A stretch of 64,000 bases of DNA from CAIWHR01 sp963843595 (GTDB taxonomy: Bacteria; Pseudomonadota; Gammaproteobacteria; Burkholderiales; Casimicrobiaceae): NCBI GenBank assembly GCA_963843595.1, contig CAWJLG010000015.1, positions 124,001 through 188,000 of the forward strand. The letters are read 5' to 3'. Shown one piece after another: positions 36,886 to 56,084 of this stretch. Position numbers and translations under genes: made by a program. The notes below the pieces were generated by a model, which ran no database searches, was not told the origin of the DNA, and saw only the letters and a list, made by a program, of their open reading frames with translations. Positions within the stretch are counted from its first letter, which is position 1. Each line of letters starts with the position of its first letter.

Positions 36886-40983
<4,098 letters not shown>

Positions 40984-40985
40984 GG

Positions 40986-41073
40986 TCTAGCGTCCGCCGT
41001 CGGGCGTCGAGCGCAACCGCTCGCCGTCCGGCCCCGGGGATTTCACGCCAGACGCTAGACGCTCAACGCTGAA
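40986..41073. repeat. Heptad inverted-repeat element (rpoB to rpoC), best-formed copy
   Basis: Left arm 40986-41013 is four exact 7-base units, for example TCTAGCG and TCGAGCG. Right arm 41046-41073 is four more, for example CGCTAGA and CGCTCAA. Each right unit is close to the reverse complement of a left one, and the loop is 32 bases. The right arm ends just before the AAGGAG of rpoC. It fills almost the whole 103-base gap. Confidence 0.7.
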
Positions 41074-41086
41074 CCAAGGAGTCGCA

Positions 41087-45313
<4,227 letters not shown>

Positions 45314-45335
45314 CGCCCGGCACGCTGTACACGAC

Positions 45336-45369
45336 GGGCCGGCGGAGCGATCCGCCGGCCCGTTTGCTT
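45336..45369 (+). terminator. Terminator of the rpoBC transcript
   Basis: An 11-base perfect stem (GGGCCGGCGGA with TCCGCCGGCCC) and a GCGA tetraloop are followed by GTTTGCTT. It lies 22 bases beyond rpoC and separates the polymerase operon from the accessory insert. The next 130 bases hold nothing I can identify. Confidence 0.8.
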
Positions 45370-45505
45370 GCGGGCAGCCCCGGCGCAGGGGGCCGACGAC
45401 CTCGCCGGGTAGCGCTTGCCCAGAGGCTGTCCGGCTCCTTTCGGCGCGCTGGCCAAGTGTACCTACTCAAGATAGCCCGCACGAATTCCCGAAGGTTTTT
45501 CTTGT

Positions 45506-45533
45506 TTGGCAGTACCCCCTGGGGGTGTATGCT
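45506..45533 (+). promoter_or_regulatory. Promoter with C5-T-G5 operator in its spacer
   Basis: TTGGCA (45506-45511) and TATGCT (45528-45533) are 16 bases apart. The spacer contains the perfect palindrome ACCCCCTGGGGGT (45514-45526). Such G/C-tract palindromes are bound by repressors of the CsoR/RcnR/FrmR family, which sense copper, nickel, formaldehyde or reactive sulfur. No gene for such a regulator is in the window. It lies about 120 bases ahead of the sorbosone-type dehydrogenase gene. Confidence 0.5.
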
Positions 45534-45651
45534 GCCTGTTCCGAAAGCGCTCTCGCCGTATTCGGACACGAGAAAACGCCAGGAGCCCGACCCACCGCAG
45601 CCTGTCTGCGACAGGATCGACGGTTCCTTCGATTCTTCAAGGAGGATACAA

Positions 45652-46941
45652 ATGCATGCGTCCAAGTCGTTGAGAGTTGGGCTGTTGGCTTCCTCGCTGG
45701 CGCTTGCGCTGCCGATGGCCGCATCCGCCCAGCAGACCAACATTGAAAATCTCAAGCAAATGAAGCTATCGGGCGTGGACGCGAGCCTGCCGCCCGTACC
45801 GCAGGAAGGCAAGAATGCCGACGCCATCCGCGAAAATCTCAAGCGTGTCAAGCTGCCGCCAGGTTTCAAGATTGAGCTCTATGCCGTAGTGCCGGATGCG
45901 CGTCACATGGCCGTGGCACCATCCACCAACATGCTGTTCGTCGGCACCCGCAAGAACACGGTCTGGGCCGTCACCGACCGCAACAGCGACGGCACCGCCG
46001 ACGAAGTCAAGCCATTTGCGCCGTCGGCGAAATTTCATGTGCCCAACGGGGTTTGCTGGACCAAGGACGGCTTCCTGATCGTGGTCGAGCACAATCGAGT
46101 GCTGAACTTTCCGGCCGCCGAGTTCTTCTACGAAGGCGGGGATGTCGCGGTCATCGAGGTGGTGCCGCAAGGCAAACTGATCCCGGTCGAAGAGGAGTCC
46201 TACAACCACCATGCACGCACCTGCCGCGTCGGGCCGGACGGCATGCTCTACATCACGCTTGGCCAGCCCTTTAACGTTCCGCCGCGCAGCAAGCTTGACG
46301 TCTTCAACAAATGGGGCATTGGCGGCATCGTGCGCATGAATGCCTTTGACGGCAGCAAGCGCGAGGTCTACGCAACCGGCATCCGCAACTCGGTGGGGCT
46401 TGAATTCAACCCGAAGGACAAATCGCTGTGGTTCACCGACAACCAGACCGATGGCATGGGCGATCTCATCCCCGAGGGTGAAATCAACCGCGCGACCAAG
46501 CCCGGGATGTTCTTCGGTTACCCGTGGAAGCAGGGCCACACGCGCATGACCGACGAGGGCTACGACAAGGACCCGCTGCCGCCGAACATCACGGACCCGC
46601 AGGTCTACATGGATGCGCACGCAGCCGACCTGGGTCTGGCCTTCTACACCGGCAAGCAGTTCCCGGCCAAGTATCAGGGCGGCCTCTTCTCCGCGCAGCA
46701 CGGCTCGTGGAACCGCACGACGCCGATCGGCGCGCGCATCATGTTCACCAGCCTGAAGAGCGATGGCACCGCCGACAAGACCGAGGTCTTTGCGGAAGGC
46801 TGGCTCGACGCCGACACGGGCCTGTACCGCGGCCGGCCGGTCGATGTGGCGATGATGAAGGACGGCTCGATGCTGATCAGCGACGACTTTGCGGGCGCGC
46901 TGTACCGTGTCACCTACATCGGCGACAATGCGAAGAAGTGA
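45652..46941 (+). CDS. Glucose/sorbosone-type dehydrogenase (PQQ-type beta-propeller), exported
   Basis: 429 residues from ATG at 45652 behind CAAGGAGGA. A Sec signal (RVGLLASSLALALPMAASAQ) leads into a six-bladed propeller of the GSDH/sorbosone dehydrogenase family: LPPGFKIELYAVVPDARHMA, NHHARTCRVGPDGMLYITLG, TGIRNSVGLEFNPKDKSLWF and FSAQHGSWNRTTPIGARIMF. Such periplasmic proteins oxidise sugars or aldehydes with PQQ, passing electrons to a cytochrome, and two cytochrome genes follow. The substrate is unknown. Codon use is less C/G-ending than in the neighbours, so the block looks acquired. It stands between rpoC and rpsL, normally adjacent genes. Confidence 0.85.
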   Translation: MHASKSLRVGLLASSLALALPMAASAQQTNIENLKQMKLSGVDASLPPVPQEGKNADAIRENLKRVKLPPGFKIELYAVVPDARHMAVAPSTNMLFVGTRKNTVWAVTDRNSDGTADEVKPFAPSAKFHVPNGVCWTKDGFLIVVEHNRVLNFPAAEFFYEGGDVAVIEVVPQGKLIPVEEESYNHHARTCRVGPDGMLYITLGQPFNVPPRSKLDVFNKWGIGGIVRMNAFDGSKREVYATGIRNSVGLEFNPKDKSLWFTDNQTDGMGDLIPEGEINRATKPGMFFGYPWKQGHTRMTDEGYDKDPLPPNITDPQVYMDAHAADLGLAFYTGKQFPAKYQGGLFSAQHGSWNRTTPIGARIMFTSLKSDGTADKTEVFAEGWLDADTGLYRGRPVDVAMMKDGSMLISDDFAGALYRVTYIGDNAKK

Positions 46942-46970
46942 CCCGCACTTCGCGCAGTAGATGAAGCTTT

Positions 46971-47003
46971 ACGGGCCGGGGATTCCCGGCCCGTTTTTCT
47001 TTT
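46971..47003 (+). terminator. Strong terminator between dehydrogenase and cytochrome
   Basis: A ten-base perfect stem, ACGGGCCGGG with CCCGGCCCGT, around GATT, followed by TTTTTCTTTT. It comes 29 bases after the dehydrogenase stop and only about 20 bases before the cytochrome start, so read-through must be limited and the dehydrogenase should be made in excess over the cytochrome. Confidence 0.85.
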
Positions 47004-47020
47004 GGTGGAGGAAGCAATCC

Positions 47021-47347
47021 ATGACGGGACAGATGATTCGCGTTGCGCTCGCCTGCGTGCTCGCGTGCGGAATGAGCGCGGCGCAGGCTGGCGTTCAGGC
47101 TGGCCGTGACAAGGCAAAGATGTGTGCCGTCTGCCACGGCGAGTTCGGCGTCAGCGTACTTCCCAATGCCCCGAACCTCGCGGGGCAGCCAGAGAGCTAT
47201 CTGGCCGAGCAATTGAAGGCCTATCGCAGCGGCAGGCGCACCAACGAAATCATGAGCGTCATCGCAAAGCCGCTGACCGATGCCGAGATCGCCGACCTGA
47301 CTGCTTGGTTTGCGTCCATCGCAATCGAGGCGAAACCGCCGAAGTAA
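47021..47347 (+). CDS. Small class I c-type cytochrome
   Basis: 108 residues from ATG at 47021 behind GGTGGAGGAAG. A signal peptide (residues 1-23, ending AAQA) is followed by the haem attachment site CAVCH (35-39). The later MSVIAKPLTDAEIADL segment holds the methionine that can serve as the sixth ligand. VLPNAPNLAGQPESYLAEQL is typical of cytochrome c553-like diheme-family domains. It is exported and probably takes electrons from the dehydrogenase upstream. A related copy follows at 47546. Confidence 0.85.
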   Translation: MTGQMIRVALACVLACGMSAAQAGVQAGRDKAKMCAVCHGEFGVSVLPNAPNLAGQPESYLAEQLKAYRSGRRTNEIMSVIAKPLTDAEIADLTAWFASIAIEAKPPK

Positions 47348-47545
47348 TGGGCCGCGAGCGTTGTGCGGCAACACTCTTGGCAATTCATGTTCTGCGTGGA
47401 CAGCGGCGGCCGCGGTACTGATTTCCCGACTGGATCGGTGAGGCCGCAGTGACAGGTCAATGCAGCATGTTGGGGGCGCGGGCGCGAATGACCGGATCTA
47501 CGACACGGGGAAGCAACGGGTGGCCGTCGAGTTCACGGGGGGCGC

Positions 47546-47905
47546 TTGCCCCCCTTTTGTTCGCACCTGGAGGGCACGCGGCGCATTCGTGACATCGGTG
47601 GTGGCTGTCTCGCGTTGTCGCTCGCGGCGCCGCCCGCGGCCGCCGCCGATCGTGCCGCGGGGCGCCAGCGGGCCGAGACCCGTGCCCAATGCCACGGGCC
47701 GAACGGCATCGGTGTGCTGCCGAACGCGCCGAATCTCGCGCGGCAACCCGAGATCTATCTTGCCGAACGGCTCCGTCTTTTCCGCAGTGGGCGGCGCCCC
47801 AGCGAGGTCATGGTGGTGATCGCCAAGCCGCTGACCGACCGGGAGATCCACGATCTCGCGGCGTGGTACGCGGCCATCACAATCGAGGCGACGCCGCCGC
47901 GCTAG
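47546..47905 (+). pseudogene. Degenerate cytochrome c paralogue with broken haem motif
   Basis: Closely related to the preceding cytochrome: VLPNAPNLARQPEIYLAERL and VIAKPLTDREIHDLAAWY match it almost residue for residue. The haem site, however, reads RAQCH: the first cysteine is an arginine, so only one thioether bond could form. The N terminus lacks a clean start; the hydrophobic CLALSLAAPPAAAA could be the remains of a signal peptide, and the first start in frame is a TTG at 47546. A decayed tandem duplicate is the simplest view; a single-cysteine cytochrome or sequence error are alternatives. The 198-base gap before it holds nothing I can identify. Confidence 0.6.
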
Positions 47906-48413
47906 GCGGGCTGCCGCGATTGCGCGGCCTCTCGCGTGGGGTAATCCCCTACGCGCGGCCGAGGGGGAAAGCCGCCTTGGCGCCTCGTCCGTGCCGACCG
48001 GCGAGCGGCAAGGGAGGGGGCGCCGGGCGCCTCCGTGCCCGCCTGACGGGCCATCGCCTGCCCCCTCGATTGCGCATCGCAACAGCGGGTTGACGCTGTC
48101 GAGCTTATCCCTTTATAATTGCAGTCTTTTCGCCTTTCGACCGCCGGCCAAACGCGGACGACAGGCAGGCGTACCCGGGCGTGGTCGGCATGACCGTCGC
48201 CCGTGGCGCAAGAAGGTGGTCCTGGCGATGGCGCGCAAGTGCCTGCCCGGGCCACTTTGATTTGCTGGAAACGCGAGCGCGCGCCGAACCGAAGGCGCCG
48301 CGCGGGCGTGAAGGAATGTGCAATCAGCAGTGCAGGTGCGTGGATGCAGTTTCGCCAAGCGATGAGCCCTGCGACCCGATAACGCTCGAGGCCGCACGAA
48401 ACGGACAATCAGG
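47906..48413 (+). other. Long 5' region of rpsL
   Basis: 508 bases without a supported gene. The first 180 show no recognisable feature. The rpsL promoter lies at 48090-48119, which leaves a 5' untranslated stretch of almost 290 bases. No known riboswitch or leader was recognised in that stretch; a GC-rich region at 48285-48310 can form local stems. Confidence 0.4.
48090..48119 (+). promoter_or_regulatory. Strong promoter of the str operon (rpsL)
   Basis: TTGACG (48090-48095), 18-base spacer, perfect TATAAT (48114-48119). The run of A/T in the -10 region stands out in this GC-rich sequence. It lets rpsL-rpsG-fusA-tuf be transcribed independently of the insert and of the rpoC terminator upstream. 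Confidence 0.8.
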
Positions 48414-48791
48414 ATGCCAACGATCAATCAGCTCGTGCGGAAGGGCCGCAAGCCCGCCGTGTCGAAAAGCAAGGTGCCGGCTCTCCAGCAGAGCCCGCAA
48501 AAGCGCGGCGTATGCACGCGTGTGTACACGACGACGCCGAAGAAGCCGAACTCCGCGCTGCGGAAGGTCGCCAAGGTGCGTCTCACCAACGGCTTCGAGG
48601 TGATCAGCTATATCGGCGGCGAAGGCCACAACCTCCAGGAGCACTCGGTAGTGCTGATCCGCGGTGGGCGGGTGAAGGACCTGCCGGGTGTGCGCTACCA
48701 CATGGTGCGCGGCAGCCTCGACACCGCCGGGGTCAAGGACCGCAAGCAGAGCCGCTCGAAGTACGGCGCGAAGAAGCCGAAGGCCGCGTAA
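48414..48791 (+). CDS. rpsL: 30S ribosomal protein S12
   Basis: 125 residues, canonical MPTINQLVRKGRKP start. The decoding-centre loops TTTPKKPNSALRKVAKV (Lys43 with the initial Met counted) and GGRVKDLPGVRYH (Lys88) are wild type, so no streptomycin-resistance change is visible. PNSALRKV and the C-terminal RSKYGAKKPK are conserved. First gene of the str operon. Confidence 0.98.
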   Translation: MPTINQLVRKGRKPAVSKSKVPALQQSPQKRGVCTRVYTTTPKKPNSALRKVAKVRLTNGFEVISYIGGEGHNLQEHSVVLIRGGRVKDLPGVRYHMVRGSLDTAGVKDRKQSRSKYGAKKPKAA

Positions 48792-48857
48792 GTCATGTTT
48801 GTTTTGTTGCATCGAGTTCTCGGGCTCTGCCCGCGATTCGGTGGAAGAGCCACCGGC

Positions 48858-48881
48858 GAAAAGTAGGTTTTCACTTTTCGA
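48858..48881 (+). promoter_or_regulatory. Hairpin between rpsL and rpsG
   Basis: CGAAAAGT pairs perfectly with ACTTTTCG around an eight-base loop, 16 bases before the rpsG start. In other bacteria the S7 repressor binds the mRNA between rpsL and rpsG, so this is a candidate S7 site, from position alone. Confidence 0.4.
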
Positions 48882-48896
48882 CGAACGGAGAAAGTT

Positions 48897-49367
48897 ATGC
48901 CCCGACGCAGAGAGGTTCCCAAGCGCGAGATCCTGCCCGATCCGAAATACGGCTCGAGCGATGTCGCGAAGTTCGTCAACGTGCTGATGACCGCCGGCAA
49001 GAAGTCGGTGGCCGAGCGCATCCTCTACGGCGCCTTCGAGTCGATCCAGAAGAAGGGCGGCAAGGATCCGCTGGAGGTCTTCAATCAGGCGCTCGCGAAC
49101 TCCAGGCCGATGGTCGAAGTGAAGAGCCGCCGCGTCGGCGGCGCGAACTTCCAGGTGCCGGTCGAGGTGCGTCCGGTGCGCCGGATGGCGCTGGCGATGC
49201 GCTGGCTGCGCGAGGCCGCCCGCAAGCGCGGCGAGAAGTCGATGGGCCAGCGCCTTGCCGCGGAGCTGATCGAGGCCGCGGAAGGCCGCGGCGGCGCCGT
49301 CAAGAAGCGCGAGGAAGTCCACCGCATGGCCGAGGCCAACAAGGCGTTCTCGCACTTCCGGTTCTAG
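48897..49367 (+). CDS. rpsG: 30S ribosomal protein S7
   Basis: 156 residues starting MPRRREVPKREILPDPKYGS, with VNVLMTAGKKSVAERILYGA and VGGANFQVPVEVRPVRRMAL as conserved stretches. S7 nucleates assembly of the 30S head and is the usual autoregulator of this operon. The ATG follows ACGGAGAAAG. Confidence 0.97.
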   Translation: MPRRREVPKREILPDPKYGSSDVAKFVNVLMTAGKKSVAERILYGAFESIQKKGGKDPLEVFNQALANSRPMVEVKSRRVGGANFQVPVEVRPVRRMALAMRWLREAARKRGEKSMGQRLAAELIEAAEGRGGAVKKREEVHRMAEANKAFSHFRF

Positions 49368-49418
49368 AGCGAACCTGCACAAGAACATCGAGCGCGACCA
49401 CGACAGGAACACCGGCGC

Positions 49419-49454
49419 GACGGAGGCGACCCCTCCGTCCCGCCTCATGAGGCG
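49419..49454 (+). promoter_or_regulatory. Two stems in the rpsG-fusA gap
   Basis: GACGGAGG/CCTCCGTC (49419-49439) with a five-base loop, then the perfect palindrome CGCCTCATGAGGCG (49441-49454), end ten bases before the fusA start. They could lower fusA initiation or protect the mRNA; no T run follows, so termination is unlikely. Confidence 0.4.
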
Positions 49455-49464
49455 TTGACCCAAA

Positions 49465-51558
<2,094 letters not shown>

Positions 51559-51592
51559 CGCATTCCGACACTCCAGGATCGAGGTAAGCAAA

Positions 51593-52784
<1,192 letters not shown>

Positions 52785-52899
52785 TCAGCCATCGGCTGTC
52801 AGCATTCAGCTGTCAGCAACCGCGCTTCGGCGCGAAATCCGATGGCTTCGAAACAGGCAAGATTTTGCTGATAGCTGATCGCTCATAGCTGACAGCCAA
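52785..52899. repeat. Heptad inverted-repeat element (tuf to rpsJ)
   Basis: Left arm 52785-52819 has five 7-base units such as TCAGCCA and TCAGCTG; right arm 52865-52899 has five such as TAGCTGA and CAGCCAA, all near reverse complements. It begins right after the tuf stop codon and ends before the AAGGA of rpsJ. The 45-base loop contains a small GCGC-rich stem. The unit word differs from the rpoB-rpoC copy, yet the period and symmetry are the same. Confidence 0.65.
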
Positions 52900-52909
52900 G
52901 GACCGAAAT

Positions 52910-53221
52910 ATGAACAACCAACGCATCCGCATCCGACTCAAGGCGTTCGACTACAAACTGATCGACCAGTCGGCGCTGGAGATCGTCGAGACGGCGAAGC
53001 GCTCCGGCGCAGTCGTCCGCGGCCCCGTGCCGCTGCCGACCAAGATCGAACGCTACAACGTCCTGCGCTCGCCGCACGTCAACAAGACGTCGCGCGACCA
53101 GTTCGAGATTCGGACGCACCTGCGGCTGATGGACATCATCGACCCGACCGACAAGACGGTCGACCAGTTGATGAAGCTCGACCTGCCGGCCGGTGTCGAC
53201 GTGGAGATCAAGCTGCAATGA
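52910..53221 (+). CDS. rpsJ: 30S ribosomal protein S10
   Basis: 103 residues, start MNNQRIRIRLKAFDYKLIDQ, with RGPVPLPTKIERYNVLRSPH and the C-terminal LDLPAGVDVEIKLQ. S10 also serves as NusE in antitermination and binds NusB and NusG. First gene of the S10 cluster. Confidence 0.97.
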   Translation: MNNQRIRIRLKAFDYKLIDQSALEIVETAKRSGAVVRGPVPLPTKIERYNVLRSPHVNKTSRDQFEIRTHLRLMDIIDPTDKTVDQLMKLDLPAGVDVEIKLQ

Positions 53222-53223
53222 GG

Positions 53224-53296
53224 GTCGGGTGTCGAGCGTTGAGCGACGAGCGTGAATGCGCCCGTACCGCAAGACGCTAGACGCCTGACGCTGGAT
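53224..53296. repeat. Heptad inverted-repeat element (rpsJ to rplC)
   Basis: Left arm 53224-53251 has four 7-base units, for example GTCGAGC and GTTGAGC; right arm 53269-53296 has four, for example GCTAGAC and GCCTGAC. The loop is 17 bases. The arms are balanced, as in the rpoB-rpoC copy, and use nearly the same unit. About 50 bases remain before rplC. Confidence 0.7.
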
Positions 53297-53347
53297 CGAA
53301 TCAGCCGCCGGTCAATCGAAATCGGTGGCGTGGAAAGGAAAACGAAA

Positions 53348-54004
53348 ATGTCTCTCGGACTTGTCGGACGCAAAGTCGGCATGACCCGCATTTTCGCCGA
53401 CGACGGCAGTGCCGTCCCGGTGACGGTGCTGGACGTGGCCAACAACCGCGTCACCCAGATCAAGACCCCCGAGACCGACGGCTATGCGGCCGTGCAGGTC
53501 ACGTACGGGAAGCGGCGCGCCTCGCGCGTCACCAAGCCGCAGGCCGGCCACCTCGCAAAGGCGGGCGTGGAAGCAGGCGAGCTGCTGCGCGAATTTCCGG
53601 TCGCGCCCGAAGCGCTTTCCGGCCTCAAGGTCGGCGAGACCGTCAGCGTCGAGACCTTCAAGGTCGGCGAGCTTGTCGATATCACCGGGACGACGAAGGG
53701 TCGCGGCTTTTCCGGCGTCATTCGCCGCCACCATTTCAGCTCGAACCGCGCGTCGCACGGCAATTCGCGCTCGCACAACACGCCGGGCTCCATCGGCATG
53801 GCGCAGGACCCGGGACGGGTGTTTCCCGGCAAGCGGATGGCCGGCCAGTACGGCAACGTCACGCGCACCGTGCAGACGCTCGCAGTCGTGCGCGTCGACG
53901 CCGAGCGCGGCCTCCTGCTGGTGAAGGGCTCGGTGCCCGGTGCCGACGGCGGCCACATCATCGTCCGCCCGTCGGTCAAGACGCCGGCCAAGAAGGGGGC
54001 CTGA
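53348..54004 (+). CDS. rplC: 50S ribosomal protein L3
   Basis: 218 residues from ATG 53348, start MSLGLVGRKVGMTRIFADDG. The long loop that reaches the peptidyl-transferase centre reads GFSGVIRRHHFSSNRASHGN and GSIGMAQDPGRVFPGKRMAG, including the glutamine that is methylated in other bacteria. The frame stays open upstream into the repeat element, but this ATG gives the family length. Confidence 0.97.
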   Translation: MSLGLVGRKVGMTRIFADDGSAVPVTVLDVANNRVTQIKTPETDGYAAVQVTYGKRRASRVTKPQAGHLAKAGVEAGELLREFPVAPEALSGLKVGETVSVETFKVGELVDITGTTKGRGFSGVIRRHHFSSNRASHGNSRSHNTPGSIGMAQDPGRVFPGKRMAGQYGNVTRTVQTLAVVRVDAERGLLLVKGSVPGADGGHIIVRPSVKTPAKKGA

Positions 54005-54006
54005 CG

Positions 54007-54630
54007 ATGGAACTCAAGCTCATCAACGACAAGGGTCAACCCGCGGCCACGGTCGCCGGTTCGGACGCGCTGTTCGGCCGCGAATACAACGAGGCGCTGA
54101 TCCACCAGGTGGTGACTGCGTACCAGGCGAATGCACGCAGCGGCAACCGCGCGCAGAAGGCCCGCAGCGACGTCAACAAGTCGCACAAGAAGCCGTGGGC
54201 GCAGAAAGGCACCGGGCGCGCGCGGGCGGGCCAGGCCAACAGCCCCCTCTGGCGCGGCGGCGGCAAGATCTTCCCGAGCCTTCCCGACGAGAATTTCTCG
54301 CAGAAGGTCAACCGGAAGATGTACCGCGCCGGGCTCGCGTCCATCCTGTCGCAGCTCGTACGGGAAGGCCGCCTTTCGGTGATCGATCAGCTCGCTGTCG
54401 AGGCGCCGAAGACGAAGCTGTTCGCGCAGAAGATCCGGGCGCTCGGTCTCTCGGGTACCGTGCTGGTGGTCACCGATCAGCTCGACGACAACGTGTTCCT
54501 CTCGTCGCGCAATCTGCCGGACGTCCTGGTGCTCGAAACCCGCGAGGTCGATCCGGTCAGTCTGGTGCGCTTCAACAACGTGCTGCTGACCAAGGGCGCC
54601 GTGACGCAATTCGAGGAGATGCTCGGATGA
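54007..54630 (+). CDS. rplD: 50S ribosomal protein L4
   Basis: 207 residues. The tunnel loop HKKPWAQKGTGRARAGQANS and WRGGGKIFPSLPDENFSQKV are the L4 hallmark. In E. coli L4 is the autoregulator of the S10 operon through Nus-dependent attenuation. It starts two bases after rplC and overlaps rplW in ATGA. Confidence 0.97.
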   Translation: MELKLINDKGQPAATVAGSDALFGREYNEALIHQVVTAYQANARSGNRAQKARSDVNKSHKKPWAQKGTGRARAGQANSPLWRGGGKIFPSLPDENFSQKVNRKMYRAGLASILSQLVREGRLSVIDQLAVEAPKTKLFAQKIRALGLSGTVLVVTDQLDDNVFLSSRNLPDVLVLETREVDPVSLVRFNNVLLTKGAVTQFEEMLG

Positions 54631-54941
54631 ACACTGCCAGGCAATTCAATCCCGAGCGCCTCGCCGTCGTGCTGCTCGCCCCCGTCGTGTCCGAAAAGGG
54701 CACGTTCATCGCCGACAAGCACGAACAGGTGATCTTTCGCGTCATGCCCGACGCGACGAAGCCGGAAGTCAAGGCGGCCGTCGAGGCCATGTTCAAGGTC
54801 CAGGTCGAGAGCGTCCAGATCGCCAACGTCGGCGGCAAGACCAAGCGGTTCGGGCGGTATGTCGGCCGGCGCCGCGGCTGGAAGAAGGCCTACGTCTGCC
54901 TGAAGCCGGGCCAGGAAATCAACTTCGCGGCGGAGAGCTGA
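54627..54941 (+). CDS. rplW: 50S ribosomal protein L23
   Basis: 104 residues from ATG 54627. VLLAPVVSEKGTFIADKHEQ and the GGKTKRFGRYVGRRRGWKKAY loop region are typical. L23 lies at the tunnel exit and docks trigger factor and SRP. The start overlaps the rplD stop by four bases; rplB begins one base after its stop. Confidence 0.97.
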   Translation: MNTARQFNPERLAVVLLAPVVSEKGTFIADKHEQVIFRVMPDATKPEVKAAVEAMFKVQVESVQIANVGGKTKRFGRYVGRRRGWKKAYVCLKPGQEINFAAES

Positions 54942-54942
54942 C

Positions 54943-55767
54943 ATGCCCCTGCAAAAAGTCAAACCGACATCGCCGGGACGACGTGCGCTGGTCAAGGTCG
55001 TCCATCCGGGCCTGCACAAGGGCCGCCCGGTCGATGCGCTGACCGTAAGCCAGAAGCGCGGTTCCGGGCGCAACAACAACGGCCATATCACCGTCCGGCA
55101 CAAGGGCGGCGGACACAAGCAGCATTACCGGATCGTCGATTTCCGGCGCAACAAGGACGGCGTCGCCGCCAAGGTCGAGCGGCTCGAGTACGATCCGAAC
55201 CGCAGTGCGCATCTCGCGCTCCTGTGCTACGTCGACGGCGAGCGCCGCTACATCATCGCGCCCCGCGGCGTGACGGTGGGCTCGCAGCTCCTGTCGGGGT
55301 CGGAAGCGCCGATCAAGCCGGGCAACTGCCTTCCGGTGCGCAACATCCCGGTCGGCACGACGATCCACTGCGTCGAGATGCAGCCGGGCAAGGGCGCCCA
55401 GCTCGCGCGTTCTGCCGGCGCCGCCGTGCAGCTGCTGGCGCGGGAAGGCACCTACGCGCAGCTGCGGCTGCGCTCCGGCGAGATCCGCAAGGTGCACGTC
55501 GACTGCCGGGCGACGATTGGCGAGGTCGGCAACGAGGAGCACAGCCTGCGCTCGATCGGCAAGGCCGGCGCCAATCGCTGGCGCGGCATCCGGCCGACGG
55601 TGCGGGGCATCTGCATGAACCCGGTAGATCACCCGCACGGTGGACGCTCGAACGGCGGCGGCCACCCGGTGTCGCCGTGGGGCACGCCGACCAAGGGCTA
55701 CAAGACGCGCAAGAACAAGCGCACCGATTCGATGATCGTGCGCCGCCGGCACGCGACCAAAGGCTAA
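54943..55767 (+). CDS. rplB: 50S ribosomal protein L2
   Basis: 274 residues. GSGRNNNGHITVRHKGGGHK near the N terminus and GKAGANRWRGIRPTVRGICM followed by NPVDHPHGGRSNGGGHPVSP near the C terminus include the conserved histidine implicated in subunit joining and peptide transfer. Normal length and position in the S10 cluster. Confidence 0.98.
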   Translation: MPLQKVKPTSPGRRALVKVVHPGLHKGRPVDALTVSQKRGSGRNNNGHITVRHKGGGHKQHYRIVDFRRNKDGVAAKVERLEYDPNRSAHLALLCYVDGERRYIIAPRGVTVGSQLLSGSEAPIKPGNCLPVRNIPVGTTIHCVEMQPGKGAQLARSAGAAVQLLAREGTYAQLRLRSGEIRKVHVDCRATIGEVGNEEHSLRSIGKAGANRWRGIRPTVRGICMNPVDHPHGGRSNGGGHPVSPWGTPTKGYKTRKNKRTDSMIVRRRHATKG

Positions 55768-55783
55768 TTGAGGGTAGAGGATC

Positions 55784-56074
55784 ATGGCTCGTTCCATCAA
55801 GAAGGGTCCGTTCGTCGACGACCACCTGGTCAAGAAGGTGGACGCCGCGCGCGCAACCAACGACAAGAAGCCGATCAAGACCTGGTCGCGCCGGTCCACG
55901 ATCACGCCCGAGTTCGTCGGGCTCACGATCGCGGTCCACAACGGCAAACAGCACATCCCGGTCTACGTGTCCGAGAACATGGTCGGACACAAGCTCGGCG
56001 AATTCGCCCTGACGCGCACCTTCAAGGGCCACTCGGCCGACAAGAAGGTCGCGGCACCGGCGGCGAAGAGGTAA
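55784..56074 (+). CDS. rpsS: 30S ribosomal protein S19
   Basis: 96 residues, start MARSIKKGPFVDDHLVKKVD, with KTWSRRSTITPEFVGLTIAV and YVSENMVGHKLGEFALTRTF. The C-terminal tail (KVAAPAAKR) is a few residues longer than in E. coli. S19 sits in the 30S head with S13. Confidence 0.97.
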   Translation: MARSIKKGPFVDDHLVKKVDAARATNDKKPIKTWSRRSTITPEFVGLTIAVHNGKQHIPVYVSENMVGHKLGEFALTRTFKGHSADKKVAAPAAKR

Positions 56075-56084
56075 GGGGATCGCT

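Noticed and set aside
48414..48791. Streptomycin-resistance form of S12
   Set aside because: Lys43 and Lys88 and their surroundings are wild type.
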